DNA of 64,000 nucleotides from Dickeya poaceiphila (GCF_007858975.2 NZ_CP042220.2:1612001-1676000), one strand, 5' to 3'; counted from the stretch's first letter, positions 9,386 through 19,119 are shown. Notes: generated by a model from the letters alone, not told the origin. Translations and numbers: made by a program.

Positions 9386-9898
9386 ATGCCCCAAACAATC
9401 AGGAAGAAGCAGCTTTTGAGCCGGTATTTGAAGGATTTCAAACACAGGCAAACACACTGCGCTAATTGTGCCAAAGAACTGGATCGTGTTTCGCTGGTGT
9501 TCCGTGATCAGCTCATCAATAAAAAGTCGATTGCCATGATGGATCGGCTGATTGATAACGCTATCTGGGAATCTGTGCAGGAAGAACTCATCCCATTATG
9601 CCGTTTTTGCAGTGAGGTTTACTGCAACACACATGCCAATTACTTCGATATTAAAGCGTTTACACAATATCTGATCGAGCAGACCGAGGTACGCCACAGC
9701 ACTATGCGAGAATACGTCATTCGCTTACGGCGTCTGGATGAATTGCTGCTGGCGAAGAATTATCCACAGGATAACTTTACGTCGGACGGCAATATTCAGC
9801 AACGCGTGTGCGATTATTTACCTGATATCGAACAGAATACATACCGCAGTGCGCTAAGGAAGTATGATCAATATTTGTGCTGGCAGAAACATTACTAG
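9386..9898 (+). CDS. fliZ: Flagellar regulator FliZ
   Basis: 170 residues with the FliZ signature LLSRYLKDFKHRQTHCANC near the N-terminus, a second Cys pair LCRFCSEVYC, and the helix EYVIRLRRLDELLL that resembles sigma-factor or recombinase-type DNA binding. FliZ in enterics acts with FliA, represses sigma-S-type promoters and tunes motility versus biofilm. The frame is open back to 9323 inside fliA, but the ATG at 9386 has a well-placed AGGA and matches family length, so it is chosen. C-terminal residues after about 130 differ from E. coli. Confidence 0.9.
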   Translation: MPQTIRKKQLLSRYLKDFKHRQTHCANCAKELDRVSLVFRDQLINKKSIAMMDRLIDNAIWESVQEELIPLCRFCSEVYCNTHANYFDIKAFTQYLIEQTEVRHSTMREYVIRLRRLDELLLAKNYPQDNFTSDGNIQQRVCDYLPDIEQNTYRSALRKYDQYLCWQKHY

Positions 9899-10042
9899 TC
9901 TTCGGATTCCTCCGCTGGCCAGCGGAGGAAATCTCATTATCGTTAATCTCACATAGAGTTAATCAGGCTTATAGTCGGCACCATATATAGCTTCATGTTA
10001 TGGAAGTGTAAAAAAACTTGCCATGTTGGGGCAAAATAGGCA

Positions 10043-10060
10043 CTGTCATATTAATGACAT
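10043..10060 (+). promoter_or_regulatory. Candidate Pho box upstream of phoH
   Basis: CTGTCAT followed after four bases by ATGACAT: an exact first heptamer and a 5/7 second heptamer in the Pho-box spacing. E. coli phoH belongs to the PhoB regulon. The site is also an inverted repeat (TGTCAT … ATGACA), so another dimeric regulator is possible. It lies 417 bases from the phoH start, implying a long leader. Confidence 0.45.
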
Positions 10061-10133
10061 CTGTAGGCGGTAATTTCTTCCAGAGATGTTGAATGCCTGA
10101 TGCGACTAATCATTATTCATTCGAATAGTTATG

Positions 10134-10477
10134 TCACAGTGAGGAGCGCGAATGGTAGAGTCCTTCCCTGGACGGAATAGTCAGCAAATTCGCTCGTTTC
10201 TGCCGCCTTGTAGAGGCGGAGGCTCTTTCTCCCTCTTCGTTTTTCCACTGTCTCCCGTTTGTTGCGATAGGATCCATGGAGCAATCGTCGCTCCAGCCTC
10301 TACTCCCAATGCTGAGCGTGTCGTGATCCCCATAAAGGGCACGTTGCCTATTACGCATTGGTTTTATGTCATTTCACCTGCATTGCGGCTTAATAAGGAA
10401 GCCAAACCTCATTTTGTGAACAAAACACCATCGGCTCTGGGTCGAACGGTCAATGAAACAAACTGTAAGGTGCCACT
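10134..10477 (+). other. Long structured phoH leader with an overlapping open frame
   Basis: Region between the candidate Pho box and phoH. It contains two compact hairpins: CCGCCT/AGGCGG at 10203–10219 and GGAGC/GCTCC at 10278–10294. An open frame of 115 codons starts at 10152 behind a strong GAGGAG site and runs 22 bases into phoH (stop at 10499). The encoded sequence is Pro/Ser-rich and matches nothing I know. It may be a translated leader or chance. Upstream, 9899–10042 shows nothing recognisable. Confidence 0.35.
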
Positions 10478-11266
10478 ATGGGAAGACAAAAAGCAGTGAT
10501 CAAAGCGCGTCGTGAAGCTAAACGTGTCATCAGACGTGAATCGCGCAGCCATCGTCAGCGTGAAGAAGATTCGGTCACTTCTCTGGTTCAGTTGGGCGGC
10601 ATTGAAGCTATCGGTATGGCGCGTGAGAGCCGCGACACCTCAGCGATTGAGGCGCGAAACCCAGCTCAGGAACATTACTTGTCTGCAATAGAAAATAAAC
10701 AGTTAATCTTTGCCACTGGTGAGGCTGGTTGTGGCAAAACGTTTCTCAGTGCTGCCAAAGCGGCTGAAGCACTGCTTCATAAAGAGGTTGAACGCATTAT
10801 CGTTACACGGCCAGTATTACAGGCTGAGGAAGATCTTGGCTTCCTGCCAGGCGATATCACGGAGAAGTTCGCACCCTATTTTCGACCGGTATATGACGTA
10901 TTGCAGCGCCGGCTAGGGTCTTCCTTTTTGCAATATTGCCTGAGACCGGAAATCGCCAAAGTGGAAATTTCGCCGTTTGCCTACATGCGTGGGCGGACGT
11001 TCGAGAATGCTGTGGTGATTTTGGATGAAGCGCAGAACGTTACTGTCAATCAGATGAAGATGTTCCTGACACGTTTGGGCGAGAACGTCACAGTGATTGT
11101 CAATGGTGATATTACGCAGTGTGACTTGCCTGCTGGTGTAAAATCAGGTCTGCGTGATGCGCTGGAGAGGTTCAGGGAGGATGATATGGTAAGCATCGTT
11201 ACCTTTGGTAAAGAGGATTGTGTCCGTTCTGAGCTCTGCCAGCGTACGCTGATAGCGTATTCCTGA
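10478..11266 (+). CDS. phoH: PhoH, phosphate-starvation-inducible ATPase
   Basis: 262 residues almost colinear with the core of E. coli PhoH: the basic N-terminus MGRQKAVIKARREAKRV, Walker A ATGEAGCGKTFLSAAKA, Walker B VVILDEAQNVT, and FLTRLGENVTVIVNGD. The family is an SF1-helicase-like cytoplasmic P-loop ATPase linked to RNA metabolism and the phosphate-starvation response. The ATG at 10478 follows AAGGTG and gives the conserved N-terminus; E. coli annotation has a longer N-terminal extension that is not needed here. A candidate Pho box lies far upstream. It ends at a bidirectional terminator shared with the convergent chemoreceptor. Confidence 0.95.
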   Translation: MGRQKAVIKARREAKRVIRRESRSHRQREEDSVTSLVQLGGIEAIGMARESRDTSAIEARNPAQEHYLSAIENKQLIFATGEAGCGKTFLSAAKAAEALLHKEVERIIVTRPVLQAEEDLGFLPGDITEKFAPYFRPVYDVLQRRLGSSFLQYCLRPEIAKVEISPFAYMRGRTFENAVVILDEAQNVTVNQMKMFLTRLGENVTVIVNGDITQCDLPAGVKSGLRDALERFREDDMVSIVTFGKEDCVRSELCQRTLIAYS

Positions 11267-11287
11267 ACCTCGGTTGACGTGAAAATG

Positions 11288-11313
11288 AAAAGGGTTGCCC
11301 AGGCAACCCTTTT
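11288..11313. terminator. Bidirectional terminator between phoH and the chemoreceptor
   Basis: Twelve-base stem AAAAGGGTTGCC / GGCAACCCTTTT with a two-base loop and A/T runs on both sides, between convergent genes. Confidence 0.9.
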
Positions 11314-11332
11314 TACTGAAATACCAAGCCAA

Positions 11333-12937
11333 TTAGTGATTACTGAGGCGCAAAGCGTTTATACCACTCATTGCATGTACCCCGGAGACGTTGGGGGTTC
11401 CTTGAAGTTTGAATACCTCTACCGACTGACGCAATCTGGATGCCTGCTCGTTGAGTGAATCGGCTGCAGAGGAAGCTTGTTCTACCATTGCGGCATTCTG
11501 TTGGGTGACGGCTTCCATCTGGTTAATGGCGGTATTAATTTGAGAGATGCCGCGACTTTGTTCTTCTGATGCCAGAGAAACTTCATTGACCAGATTGGAC
11601 ACGTTCTGAATCACCCCTTTCACATTGTTGATAGCTTCGCGAACTTCATCTGCCTGTACCGCGCCATGTTTTACGGCGGAAATTGCACTGTCTATCAGCG
11701 TTTTGATCTCTTTGGCAGCAGATGAAGAACGTTGGGACAATGTGCGAACTTCTCCGGCTACCACCGCAAAACCTCGGCCATGTTCACCCGCACGGGCCGC
11801 TTCCACCGCTGCATTCAGTGCCAGGATATTTGTCTGGAAAGCGATGCCCTCGATAAGGTTGGTGATATCGGCGACTTTCTCTGACCCGTGAGCGATATCT
11901 TCCATTGCGTGCATCATGCGTTGTACGGCTTCGTCGCCATGTTGAACAGCAACGCTTGCTTGTTGGCCCAGCTTATTAGCATGTGCGGTATTATCAACGT
12001 TACTTTCGATGGTAGATGAAATTTCATGCATACTGGCGGCGGTCTGTGCCAACGAAGAGGCTTGCTCTTCCGTTCTGGCTGAGAGATCTTCATTGGCGGC
12101 AGCAATCTCACCGGATGCGGTCGAAACGTTTTCGCTGGCAGAGCGAACGTCGGACAGTACCATTGCGAAGCGTTGGATCAGATTGTTGAAAGCGCCTGAT
12201 GTCTGGCCGATTTCATCATTTTTGCTGGCATCGGCTTGTCGTGTCAGATCCAGATTCTCACTGACTGAAATCAGCGTTTGGCGCAGAGCATTCAGGCTGG
12301 TGCGTACATAGTTGATAATCACAGTAGACAACGTTCCGGCGGCGAGCAGTGCGGCTACAATCAACCCCATCAGCCCGAAAAACGCCTGCTTGAAGCTGGT
12401 GCTGTTCTGTTCCTGTAGTTTGTCAGCCAACGTGACATTGTAGTCGTACTGCTCCTGGAATCCTTTTACCAGCTTCTCTTGCGCCAGAGTCACATATCCC
12501 TGTGATGAGAAGGCTTTCTCTACAGCCTGACTATCGGTCTGGAATTGCTGAAACAGTTTATCTTTGGCTGACCGGAATTCATTCAGATATTGCAGATTAT
12601 CATTAGCCATCTGCATATCTTTAGCATCAGAAATCAGATCCTTTTTATAAATAGCATTCAGTTTTTCAACTCTGGCGAGCGAATCGTCTAGTGCGCGTTT
12701 TAAGGTATTACGCTGTTGCTCTTCTCTGGTGAGAAACGTGAGTGCCAGCGCGCTACGTGCATCGTTTAATGTATTATTAGACTTCACCAGATTATCAAGG
12801 CTAGGTAACGTGTTAGTCATCACATATTCCAGACGGTCTTTTGACTGGCTAAGTGAATGAAGACCAAAACCACCGACACTAATCAGTGCAAGGGTGAATA
12901 TGCTGATTGCAATAGCTAATTTCTTTACAATGGTCAT
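11333..12937 (-). CDS. Methyl-accepting chemotaxis protein (no CheR pentapeptide)
   Basis: 534-residue transmembrane chemoreceptor. TM1 is at about residues 7–28, followed by a periplasmic four-helix-bundle-type sensor (30–185), TM2 at about 188–210, a HAMP domain to about 265, and the coiled-coil signalling domain with the conserved hairpin tip [20 protein letters not shown] (about 365–384). The upstream methylation helix has [14 protein letters not shown]. The protein ends LRLSNH, without a W-x-x-F docking motif, so it probably depends on other receptors for efficient CheR/CheB recruitment. The ligand cannot be inferred. It converges on phoH and shares its terminator. Confidence 0.95.
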   Translation of the reverse strand: MTIVKKLAIAISIFTLALISVGGFGLHSLSQSKDRLEYVMTNTLPSLDNLVKSNNTLNDARSALALTFLTREEQQRNTLKRALDDSLARVEKLNAIYKKDLISDAKDMQMANDNLQYLNEFRSAKDKLFQQFQTDSQAVEKAFSSQGYVTLAQEKLVKGFQEQYDYNVTLADKLQEQNSTSFKQAFFGLMGLIVAALLAAGTLSTVIINYVRTSLNALRQTLISVSENLDLTRQADASKNDEIGQTSGAFNNLIQRFAMVLSDVRSASENVSTASGEIAAANEDLSARTEEQASSLAQTAASMHEISSTIESNVDNTAHANKLGQQASVAVQHGDEAVQRMMHAMEDIAHGSEKVADITNLIEGIAFQTNILALNAAVEAARAGEHGRGFAVVAGEVRTLSQRSSSAAKEIKTLIDSAISAVKHGAVQADEVREAINNVKGVIQNVSNLVNEVSLASEEQSRGISQINTAINQMEAVTQQNAAMVEQASSAADSLNEQASRLRQSVEVFKLQGTPNVSGVHAMSGINALRLSNH

Positions 12938-13330
12938 GTTGGAATACTCCGCCAGGGAAAACGTGGTGGTAATAATGCAAAGGTATAGTGATCTTTCAGT
13001 GGTGAATTTATTTTTTTTAGATTAAGGAAACATTAATGAGGGTAGGGGAGCGATTTTTATTTATCTTTCCTGAAAAATATGAATCGAGTGATTATATTGC
13101 CTTCTGGATACTGATATGAATAAGCTCAATTCGGAGCTGGGACAATACAACATCTAATTGCGTGACGATACGTTAAATCATTTGATTGTCATGGGGATAG
13201 GCGCTGCTGCTTAAGCGTTGGCTTTATGGATGCTCAGGTTTACTCGTTTGGCGAATAGACCCGCGCGTTGCACTCGGCTTGCTGCGATCCTGTCGAGTAC
13301 TGTGGTGATATTCATCCACGCATCACCGAA
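12938..13330. other. Intergenic region, chemoreceptor to tRNA terminator
   Basis: About 390 bases with the chemoreceptor's upstream region on the minus strand (AT-rich at 13000–13080). No open frame, clear operator or FliA-type promoter was recognised. Confidence 0.4.
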
Positions 13331-13376
13331 TTAAAAACAAAAACCCCAGACGCAAGTCCGGGGTTTTTGTTTTTAA
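13331..13376 (-). terminator. Very strong terminator of tRNA-Ser
   Basis: Seventeen-base perfect outer arms of the form A/T-rich plus CCCC/GGGG, one mismatch, then GAC/GTC closing a GCAA tetraloop. The T-run on the minus strand places it directly downstream of the tRNA. It is symmetric enough to act in both directions. Confidence 0.93.
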
Positions 13377-13378
13377 TC

Positions 13379-13468
13379 TGGCGGTGAGGGAGGGATTCGA
13401 ACCCTCGATACGTTTTCACGTATACACACTTTCCAGGCGTGCTCCTTCAGCCACTCGGACACCTCACC
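13379..13468 (-). tRNA. serX: tRNA-Ser (anticodon GGA)
   Basis: Class II tRNA on the minus strand with a 7-bp acceptor stem GGTGAGG/CCTCACC, discriminator G and encoded CCA (13379–13381). The anticodon loop is CTGGAAA (anticodon GGA), a long variable arm TACG…CGTA is present, and the T-loop is GGGTTCGAATCCC. It is close to the E. coli serW/serX product; the symbol is by similarity only. It reads UCC/UCU serine codons. Confidence 0.97.
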
Positions 13469-13498
13469 GGTTCGTCGCCACAGGGGCAACGGGGCGCT

Positions 13499-13527
13499 AC
13501 TATAGGGAGTCGTCCGGTTATGGTCAA
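13499..13527 (-). promoter_or_regulatory. tRNA-Ser promoter with GC-rich discriminator
   Basis: Minus-strand TTGACC (13522–13527) and TATAGT (13499–13504) separated by 17 bases, followed by a GCGCCCC stretch. The latter is the GC-rich discriminator typical of stringently controlled stable-RNA promoters. Confidence 0.8.
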
Positions 13528-13600
13528 GCAGTATTTCCGGCTTTTAAAACGTCTGGCTAACTGTTGTGCGACCCGAACAAACGAGCACCATATTGCTGGC

Positions 13601-13629
13601 AAAAAAAGACCACCGTTGGGACGGTGGTC
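13601..13629 (-). terminator. Terminator of the RpiB-like gene
   Basis: Nine-base stem GACCACCGT/ACGGTGGTC with a four-base loop, followed on the minus strand by seven Ts. It lies 25 bases beyond the stop at 13654. Confidence 0.92.
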
Positions 13630-13653
13630 GGGTAACACCACACTCAGCTACAT

Positions 13654-14292
13654 TTAGTTCAGCAGAGATTTGATGTAGTTGGTCAGTTCGGCGTCTTTGC
13701 TATTGGCAAAGAAATATTCCTGAAATTTCGAGCCGGCGATAGCGCCTTTAACCAGTTCCTGATCCAAACCTTTCAGAATGGTGATCAGATCCCGATAGGT
13801 CACCTCCTTGACGGCATCCAGGATTTTTTTGTTGCGCTGCTGCGGAGCAACGCGATCACTCGGATAGCCGCGACCACCTTCTTCTTTGAACAATTGTGTG
13901 AACAGGTTTTCCAGATTCAGTTCCGCACCCCAGCCAAAGCCTTTAGCGTAAGGCAAAGAAACCGCGTTGCCATTATTGATCTGAGAGAACAGGTAGGCGT
14001 CTGACGGATCAACAACCAGCCCACAGATTACGCCAGGGAAAGAGTTACAGGCCAGCATTGCACCTTGACCGGTACCACACCCCGTGACGACGAAATCAGC
14101 GGCACCGGAGTTGAGCAGGATAGCAGCCAAAATACCGTTTTGGATATAGGTCAACTGCGCAGCATCTTCAACGGTGTATTGACCGTAGTTATATACCGTA
14201 TGGCCCAGCGGCTCCACGGCTTTGGTCAGCGCTGTAGCGATAATCTCGTTCTTTGCGGCCTGGCTGTTCTCGTTAATTAGTGCAATTTTCAT
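13654..14292 (-). CDS. RpiB/LacA/LacB-family sugar-phosphate isomerase
   Basis: 212 residues. The N-terminus MKIALINENSQAAKNEII and the core VVTGCGTGQGAMLACNSFPG, with NNGNAVSLPYAKGFG later, place it in the ribose-5-phosphate/galactose-6-phosphate isomerase superfamily (the canonical GSGNG loop is here GCGTGQG). Such enzymes interconvert aldose and ketose phosphates in the cytoplasm. It is longer than RpiB (about 150) because of a C-terminal helical extension after residue about 140. The substrate is unknown; a role in plant-sugar catabolism is a guess from the likely niche. It is monocistronic with its own terminator. The start follows AAGGAAC. Confidence 0.8.
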   Translation of the reverse strand: MKIALINENSQAAKNEIIATALTKAVEPLGHTVYNYGQYTVEDAAQLTYIQNGILAAILLNSGAADFVVTGCGTGQGAMLACNSFPGVICGLVVDPSDAYLFSQINNGNAVSLPYAKGFGWGAELNLENLFTQLFKEEGGRGYPSDRVAPQQRNKKILDAVKEVTYRDLITILKGLDQELVKGAIAGSKFQEYFFANSKDAELTNYIKSLLN

Positions 14293-14460
14293 GTTCGTTC
14301 CTTTACGTGTGCAGATAACTAAATTTTTAAAACATCATTTCATTTATCTGCTCAGTATACCTTGCTCGCCAGAAACCGCAAACCACCGGGTACTGTAATT
14401 GATCGCAAAAACGTGACCTGCTCGACCTCTCGCTATGGTTTTTTTTAAAGGCTTTGCAGG

Positions 14461-14504
14461 TTGCATTTATTTTTAATTGATCGTTCAATTAAAAATAAAT
14501 GCAA
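14461..14504. promoter_or_regulatory. BetI-type operator, 20-bp perfect arms
   Basis: Arms 14461–14480 and 14485–14504 are exact reverse complements around TCGT. The core TTGATCGTTCAA resembles the BetI operator in the E. coli betT–betI region. It lies about 85 bases upstream of betI. It is likely bound by BetI to repress betIBA when choline is absent. Confidence 0.8.
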
Positions 14505-14561
14505 TGACGTTGCGTAAATAGACGGCAGTACGGCAGGTGCCGTCGCTATAAATCTGTAACA

Positions 14562-14593
14562 GGGGGTCACTATGTCTGGAGGTCACTATGCCT
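14562..14593 (+). repeat. Tandem duplication of the ribosome site and ATG before betI
   Basis: Bases 14562–14577 and 14578–14593 agree at 14 of 16 positions and each carries G-rich SD + GTCACTATG. The first ATG (14572) opens a seven-codon frame, MSGGHYA and stop, ending just inside betI. The second ATG (14588) is the betI start. Confidence 0.75.
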
Positions 14594-15202
14594 AAAGTCG
14601 GGATGCAGCCGATCAGGCGACAACAATTGATCGATGCCACCTTGATGGCTATCGATGAGGTGGGGCTTCACGAGGCATCGATTGCGCAGATAGCGCGTCG
14701 GGCGGGCGTCTCTGGCGGCATCATCAGTCACTATTTTCAGGACAAGAACGGCTTGCTTGACGCCACAATGCGCTATTTGTTGCATCTATTAGCAAACGCT
14801 GTCAGAACCCGCCTGGCAGCTCTGACCTCAGATGATCCCCGATTGCGGTTACATGCAATTGTGGCCGGCAATTTCGATGCAAGCCAAACCAATCCTGCGG
14901 CAATGAAGACCTGGCTGGCATTCTGGGCTTGCAGTATGCATTCCCCCGGCCTTTACCGGTTGCAGCGCGTCAGCAGCCGCCGGCTTTACTCCAACCTATG
15001 CGTTGAATTCCGTCGCTGTTTAGCGCTTGAAGACGCGCGTCGAGCGGCAAAAGGCTTGGCTGGGTTGATTGATGGATTGTGGTTGCGCACTGCGCTGAAT
15101 GACAAGGCGGGGAGTCAGGATGAATCGTTAGCGGTTGCCTGCCATTTTATCGACAGTCTGTTGAAGACGGCACCTTGCGCGACATCTGAACAGGAGGGCT
15201 GA
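14588..15202 (+). CDS. betI: TetR-family choline-responsive repressor BetI
   Basis: 204 residues. The N-terminal helix-turn-helix [19 protein letters not shown] and the ligand domain [24 protein letters not shown] match BetI. It represses the bet genes and is released by choline. It heads a tight betI–betB–betA operon (three-base gap to betB). The SD GGAGG is well placed, within a duplicated module. The palindromic operator upstream is its probable site. Confidence 0.95.
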   Translation: MPKVGMQPIRRQQLIDATLMAIDEVGLHEASIAQIARRAGVSGGIISHYFQDKNGLLDATMRYLLHLLANAVRTRLAALTSDDPRLRLHAIVAGNFDASQTNPAAMKTWLAFWACSMHSPGLYRLQRVSSRRLYSNLCVEFRRCLALEDARRAAKGLAGLIDGLWLRTALNDKAGSQDESLAVACHFIDSLLKTAPCATSEQEG

Positions 15203-15204
15203 TC

Positions 15205-16677
15205 ATGTCACTTTATGGTTTACAGCCGTTGTTTATCCACGGCAAGCGTGCCAACAGCGACAGTGATGACACCTTTCCTGCCGTCAATCCTGCGACTGGC
15301 GAGATACTTGCCGAGTTGCAGGAAGCTACTGAGGGGGACATCCGTCGGGCGGTAACATCTGCACAGCAAGGACAATCTGTGTGGGCAGCGATGACGGCGA
15401 TGCAACGAACACGCGTGCTGCTTCGTGCCGTAGCGATACTTCGTGAACGTAACGACGAGCTGGCATTGCTGGAAACTCAAGATACCGGTAAGCCGTTGTC
15501 AGAAACCAGAAGGGTGGATATTGCCACCGGAGCCGGTGTGCTGGAGTACTACGCTGGGTTGGCGCCATCACTGGAGGGGCAACAGATCCCATTGCGCGAT
15601 ACGTCTTTTGTCTACACCCGACGTGAACCGTTAGGCGTGATAGCGGCGATTGGTGCCTGGAATTATCCGCTGCAGATTGCGTTATGGAAATCTGCCCCGG
15701 CGCTGGCGGCAGGCAATGCCGTGATATTCAAGCCCAGCGAGGTAACCTCGTTGACCGCGTTGCAACTGGCGGAGATTTACCATGAAGCGGGGCTGCCATC
15801 CGGCGTATTTAATGTGCTGACCGGTGGTGGCAAAACCGTTGGTCAGGCACTGACTCGCCACCCCGGTATAGCCAAGGTATCTTTTACCGGCGGGGTCGTC
15901 AGCGGCAAAACGGTGATGGCGAATGCGGCCAAGTCCAGTCTTAAAGCGGTGACTCTGGAACTGGGCGGTAAGTCACCGCTGATCATTTTTGATGACGTTG
16001 ATCTGAATAGGGCTGCAGATATCGCCATGGCAGCCAATTTTTTCAGTAGTGGGCAAGTTTGCACCCATGGTACCAGAGTGTTTATCCCAACCACGCTAAA
16101 GCCGATTTTTGAGCAGAAGATCCTTGAGCGAGTGGCTCGTATTCGTATGGGGGACCCAACAGACCTCACGGTGAATTTTGGACCGTTGGTAAGTATTGCC
16201 CATCAGAAATCAGTGTTGCGCTATATCGAACGTGGTAAGGAAGAGGGCGCTCGTTTGTTGATCGGTGGTGATGTGCCGAAGGGCGATGCGTTTTCCCGTG
16301 GTGCCTGGGTCACCCCCACCGTATTTACCGATTGCCGGGATGATATGACCATTGTGCGTGAAGAGATTTTCGGACCGGTGATGAGCATCCTCACCTATGA
16401 CGCTGAAGATGAGGTGGTTCGGCGTGCCAATGGGACCAATTATGGTCTGGCGGCTGGCGTGGTGACACGGGATATCAGTCGGGCACATCGGGTTATCCAT
16501 CAATTACAGGCTGGGATCGGCTGGATTAACACCTGGGGCGAGTCGCCGGCGGAAATGCCGGTGGGCGGTTACAAGCATTCGGGGTTGGGGCGTGAAAATG
16601 GTATTGCCACACTACACAGCTACACCCAAATCAAATCTATTCAGGTAGAACTAGGAGATTTTAATCCGATTTTTTAA
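15205..16677 (+). CDS. betB: Betaine aldehyde dehydrogenase
   Basis: 490 residues, aldehyde dehydrogenase fold. It has the NAD-binding [15 protein letters not shown], catalytic Glu252 in [12 protein letters not shown] and nucleophile Cys286 in [13 protein letters not shown]. It oxidises betaine aldehyde to glycine betaine, the compatible solute that protects against osmotic stress. It starts at ATG 15205 after AGGAGG, three bases beyond betI, and is followed 18 bases later by betA. Length equals E. coli BetB. Confidence 0.97.
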   Translation: MSLYGLQPLFIHGKRANSDSDDTFPAVNPATGEILAELQEATEGDIRRAVTSAQQGQSVWAAMTAMQRTRVLLRAVAILRERNDELALLETQDTGKPLSETRRVDIATGAGVLEYYAGLAPSLEGQQIPLRDTSFVYTRREPLGVIAAIGAWNYPLQIALWKSAPALAAGNAVIFKPSEVTSLTALQLAEIYHEAGLPSGVFNVLTGGGKTVGQALTRHPGIAKVSFTGGVVSGKTVMANAAKSSLKAVTLELGGKSPLIIFDDVDLNRAADIAMAANFFSSGQVCTHGTRVFIPTTLKPIFEQKILERVARIRMGDPTDLTVNFGPLVSIAHQKSVLRYIERGKEEGARLLIGGDVPKGDAFSRGAWVTPTVFTDCRDDMTIVREEIFGPVMSILTYDAEDEVVRRANGTNYGLAAGVVTRDISRAHRVIHQLQAGIGWINTWGESPAEMPVGGYKHSGLGRENGIATLHSYTQIKSIQVELGDFNPIF

Positions 16678-16694
16678 TACTGACGGAGGATGAC

Positions 16695-18395
16695 ATGGAG
16701 TATGACTACATCATTATTGGTGCGGGTTCTGCCGGTAACGTGCTGGCTGCCCGTTTGACGGAAGAGCAGGATGTCAGCGTGCTGCTGCTGGAGGCTGGCG
16801 GATCAGACTATCGACTGGATTTCCGTACCCAGATGCCTGCCGCATTAGCCTGGCCACTGCAGGGACGGCGCTATAACTGGGCTTATGAAACGGCTCCAGA
16901 GCCGCATATGAATAACCGTCGTATGGAGTGTGGACGCGGTAAAGGGCTTGGGGGATCATCGCTGATCAATGGCATGTGCTACATTCGCGGTAATGCGATG
17001 GATTTTGAACACTGGGCCAGCCAGCCCGGTTTAGCGGACTGGCGTTATCATCATTGCCTGCCGTATTTCCGCAAGTCGGAGCGGCGTGACATTGGCGCTA
17101 ATGTATATCATGGCGATCAGGGACCGGTATGTGTGACGACACCCAAAGCGGGAAATAACGAGCTTTTTCATGCGATGGTCGATGCAGGCGTACAAGCGGG
17201 TTATCCGCGTACGGATGATCTGAATGGCTATCAGCAGGAAGGGTTTGGCCCTATGGATCGTACTGTGACTCCCCGTGGGCGCCGCTCCAGCACCGCTCGT
17301 GGTTATCTGGACATGGCGCGTGGACGTCCGAATTTAACTATCGTGACCCATACGCTGATTGATCGCATTGTGTTTGACGGCTCGCGGGCTACAGGCGTCA
17401 GTTATCTGCATGGCAGCAGTAACCAGTCACAGTACATCTCCGCGCGGCGGGAAGTGTTGCTGTGCGCAGGAGCCATTGCATCGCCACAGATATTGCAGCG
17501 CTCTGGCGTTGGTCCGGCTGATTTGCTGCGCAATCTGGATATTCCGTTGGTGCAGCACTTGCCGGGGGTTGGGCAGAATCTGCAAGATCATCTGGAAATG
17601 TATTTGCAATACCGTTGTAAACAACCGGTTTCGCTCTATCCGGCGCTAAAGTGGTTTAATCAGCCGAAGATTGGCGCTGAATGGCTGCTTTTGGGTACCG
17701 GCATCGGCGCCAGTAATCAGTTTGAAGCAGGTGGGTTTATTCGTAGCAGCGAAGCATATGACCGGCCTAATCTGCAATTCCATTTCTTACCGGTGGCCAT
17801 CAATTATAACGGTACTCAGGCAGTCCGTACGCATGGATTTCAGATACATGCCGGGTCGATGCGTTCGCCCAGTCGTGGCCGCATCCATGTGCGCTCTCGT
17901 AATCCGCGGCAGCATCCAGATATTCTGTTTAACTATATGTCCACCGAGCAGGACTGGCTGGAGTTTCGTGCAGCGATTCGTATTAGCCGGGAAATCATGT
18001 CGCAGCCAGCATTGAATCGCTATCGGGGTGAGGAAATAAGCCCAGGGTCGCAAGCGAAAACTGACGACGAGCTGGATGCGTTTATTCGCCAGTATGCGCA
18101 AACCGCTTACCATCCTTCCTGCTCATGCAAAATGGGACTGGATGCGATGGCAGTGGTGGATGGTCAGGGGCGGGTTCATGGCCTTAGTGGATTGCGGGTA
18201 GTCGATGCATCGATCATGCCGCAGATTATTACGGGCAATCTTAATGCCACCACCATCATGATGGCAGAGAAGGTAGCTGATCGCATCCGTGGACGTGTGC
18301 CCTTACTACCTGACCATGTACCCTTTTATCGTTGCAGCAAAGGGGTCAGTAATTGTAGGAAAGAGGCAGATACACAGGGGAACATTATTAATTAG
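16695..18395 (+). CDS. betA: Choline dehydrogenase
   Basis: 566-residue GMC-family flavoprotein. It has the FAD-binding [17 protein letters not shown] at the N-terminus, the GMC signature [20 protein letters not shown], and the C-terminal [10 protein letters not shown] and [15 protein letters not shown] elements, the former including the catalytic His. It oxidises choline to betaine aldehyde at the membrane with electrons passed to the respiratory chain. The SD ACGGAGGATGAC is good. The last 20 or so residues are unlike E. coli. No betT transporter lies next to the operon in this window. Confidence 0.96.
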   Translation: MEYDYIIIGAGSAGNVLAARLTEEQDVSVLLLEAGGSDYRLDFRTQMPAALAWPLQGRRYNWAYETAPEPHMNNRRMECGRGKGLGGSSLINGMCYIRGNAMDFEHWASQPGLADWRYHHCLPYFRKSERRDIGANVYHGDQGPVCVTTPKAGNNELFHAMVDAGVQAGYPRTDDLNGYQQEGFGPMDRTVTPRGRRSSTARGYLDMARGRPNLTIVTHTLIDRIVFDGSRATGVSYLHGSSNQSQYISARREVLLCAGAIASPQILQRSGVGPADLLRNLDIPLVQHLPGVGQNLQDHLEMYLQYRCKQPVSLYPALKWFNQPKIGAEWLLLGTGIGASNQFEAGGFIRSSEAYDRPNLQFHFLPVAINYNGTQAVRTHGFQIHAGSMRSPSRGRIHVRSRNPRQHPDILFNYMSTEQDWLEFRAAIRISREIMSQPALNRYRGEEISPGSQAKTDDELDAFIRQYAQTAYHPSCSCKMGLDAMAVVDGQGRVHGLSGLRVVDASIMPQIITGNLNATTIMMAEKVADRIRGRVPLLPDHVPFYRCSKGVSNCRKEADTQGNIIN

Positions 18396-18475
18396 GAGGA
18401 ATTGTAACGTGAAGGAATACAGAAAAATCGCAGATAAAGCTGGAGACAAGGAGCGCCTTGAACCGCGTTTATAGC

Positions 18476-18501
18476 AAAACGCGACGTTTACGCCGCGTTT
18501 T
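18476..18501. terminator. Bidirectional terminator between betA and fabA
   Basis: AAAACGCG … CGCGTTTT stem with one mismatch and an inner CGT/ACG, between convergent genes, with T-run beyond. Confidence 0.85.
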
Positions 18502-18510
18502 TTCCAGATA

Positions 18511-19029
18511 TCAGAACGTGCTGGTGTCTTTGAACAGACCTACTTTCAGGTCGGTCGCAGTGTAAATCAAACGGCCATCCACCAGAACTTCGCCATCCGC
18601 GATGCCCATGATCAGCTTACGGTTGATAACGCGTTTGAAGTGGATGCGATAAGTTACCTTTTTAGCATCCGGCAGCACCTGACCGGTGAATTTCACTTCG
18701 CCCACGCCCAGCGCGCGCCCCTTGCCTTCACCACCCAGCCAGCCAAGGTAGAAGCCTACCAACTGCCACATAGCATCCAGGCCCAGGCACCCAGGCATTA
18801 CCGGGTCGCCAATGAAGTGGCAACCGAAGAACCACAGTTCTGGATGGATGTCCAGTTCTGCTTCCACATAGCCTTTTCCATGCAGACCACCTTCTTCGGT
18901 CATCGAGATGACACGATCCATCATCAGCATGTTGCCAGACGGCAGTAGTGGCCCTTGTGGACCAAACAGTTCACCGCGTCCGCTGGCGAAAAGGTCTTCT
19001 TTGGAATAGGAATCGCGTTTGTCTACCAT
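18511..19029 (-). CDS. fabA: 3-hydroxydecanoyl-ACP dehydratase/isomerase FabA
   Basis: 172 residues, same length as E. coli FabA. The active site [20 protein letters not shown] contains the catalytic His71 and Asp85 (numbered with Met). It introduces the cis double bond at C10 and so begins anaerobic unsaturated fatty-acid synthesis. The frame extends 27 codons further upstream, but the ATG at 19029 gives the conserved [13 protein letters not shown] start. FabR and FadR operators lie just upstream, consistent with dual repression/activation. Confidence 0.97.
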   Translation of the reverse strand: MVDKRDSYSKEDLFASGRGELFGPQGPLLPSGNMLMMDRVISMTEEGGLHGKGYVEAELDIHPELWFFGCHFIGDPVMPGCLGLDAMWQLVGFYLGWLGGEGKGRALGVGEVKFTGQVLPDAKKVTYRIHFKRVINRKLIMGIADGEVLVDGRLIYTATDLKVGLFKDTSTF

Positions 19030-19066
19030 GTTTCTATAAGCCCTGTTTTTGTGGAGCAGGCAGGTT

Positions 19067-19084
19067 AGCGTACAGATGTACGCT
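19067..19084. promoter_or_regulatory. FabR operator upstream of fabA
   Basis: AGCGTACA-GA-TGTACGCT, a perfect eight-base palindrome with a two-base centre, very near the known FabR consensus. It is 38 bases upstream of the fabA ATG. Confidence 0.82.
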
Positions 19085-19099
19085 GAGCAAGTCCGTTGC

Positions 19100-19116
19100 T
19101 TCTGGCCCAACCAGTT
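19100..19116 (-). promoter_or_regulatory. Candidate FadR site upstream of fabA
   Basis: On the minus strand AACTGGTTGGGCCAGAA matches the FadR consensus AACTGGTCNGACCAGTT at about 13 of 17 positions. FadR activates fabA in E. coli from an upstream site. It adjoins the ycbZ stop. Confidence 0.6.
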
Positions 19117-19119
19117 TCC

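Noticed and set aside
13439-13657. Frames across the tRNA-Ser gene and promoter on both strands
   Set aside because: They cover a clear tRNA and its promoter and terminator.
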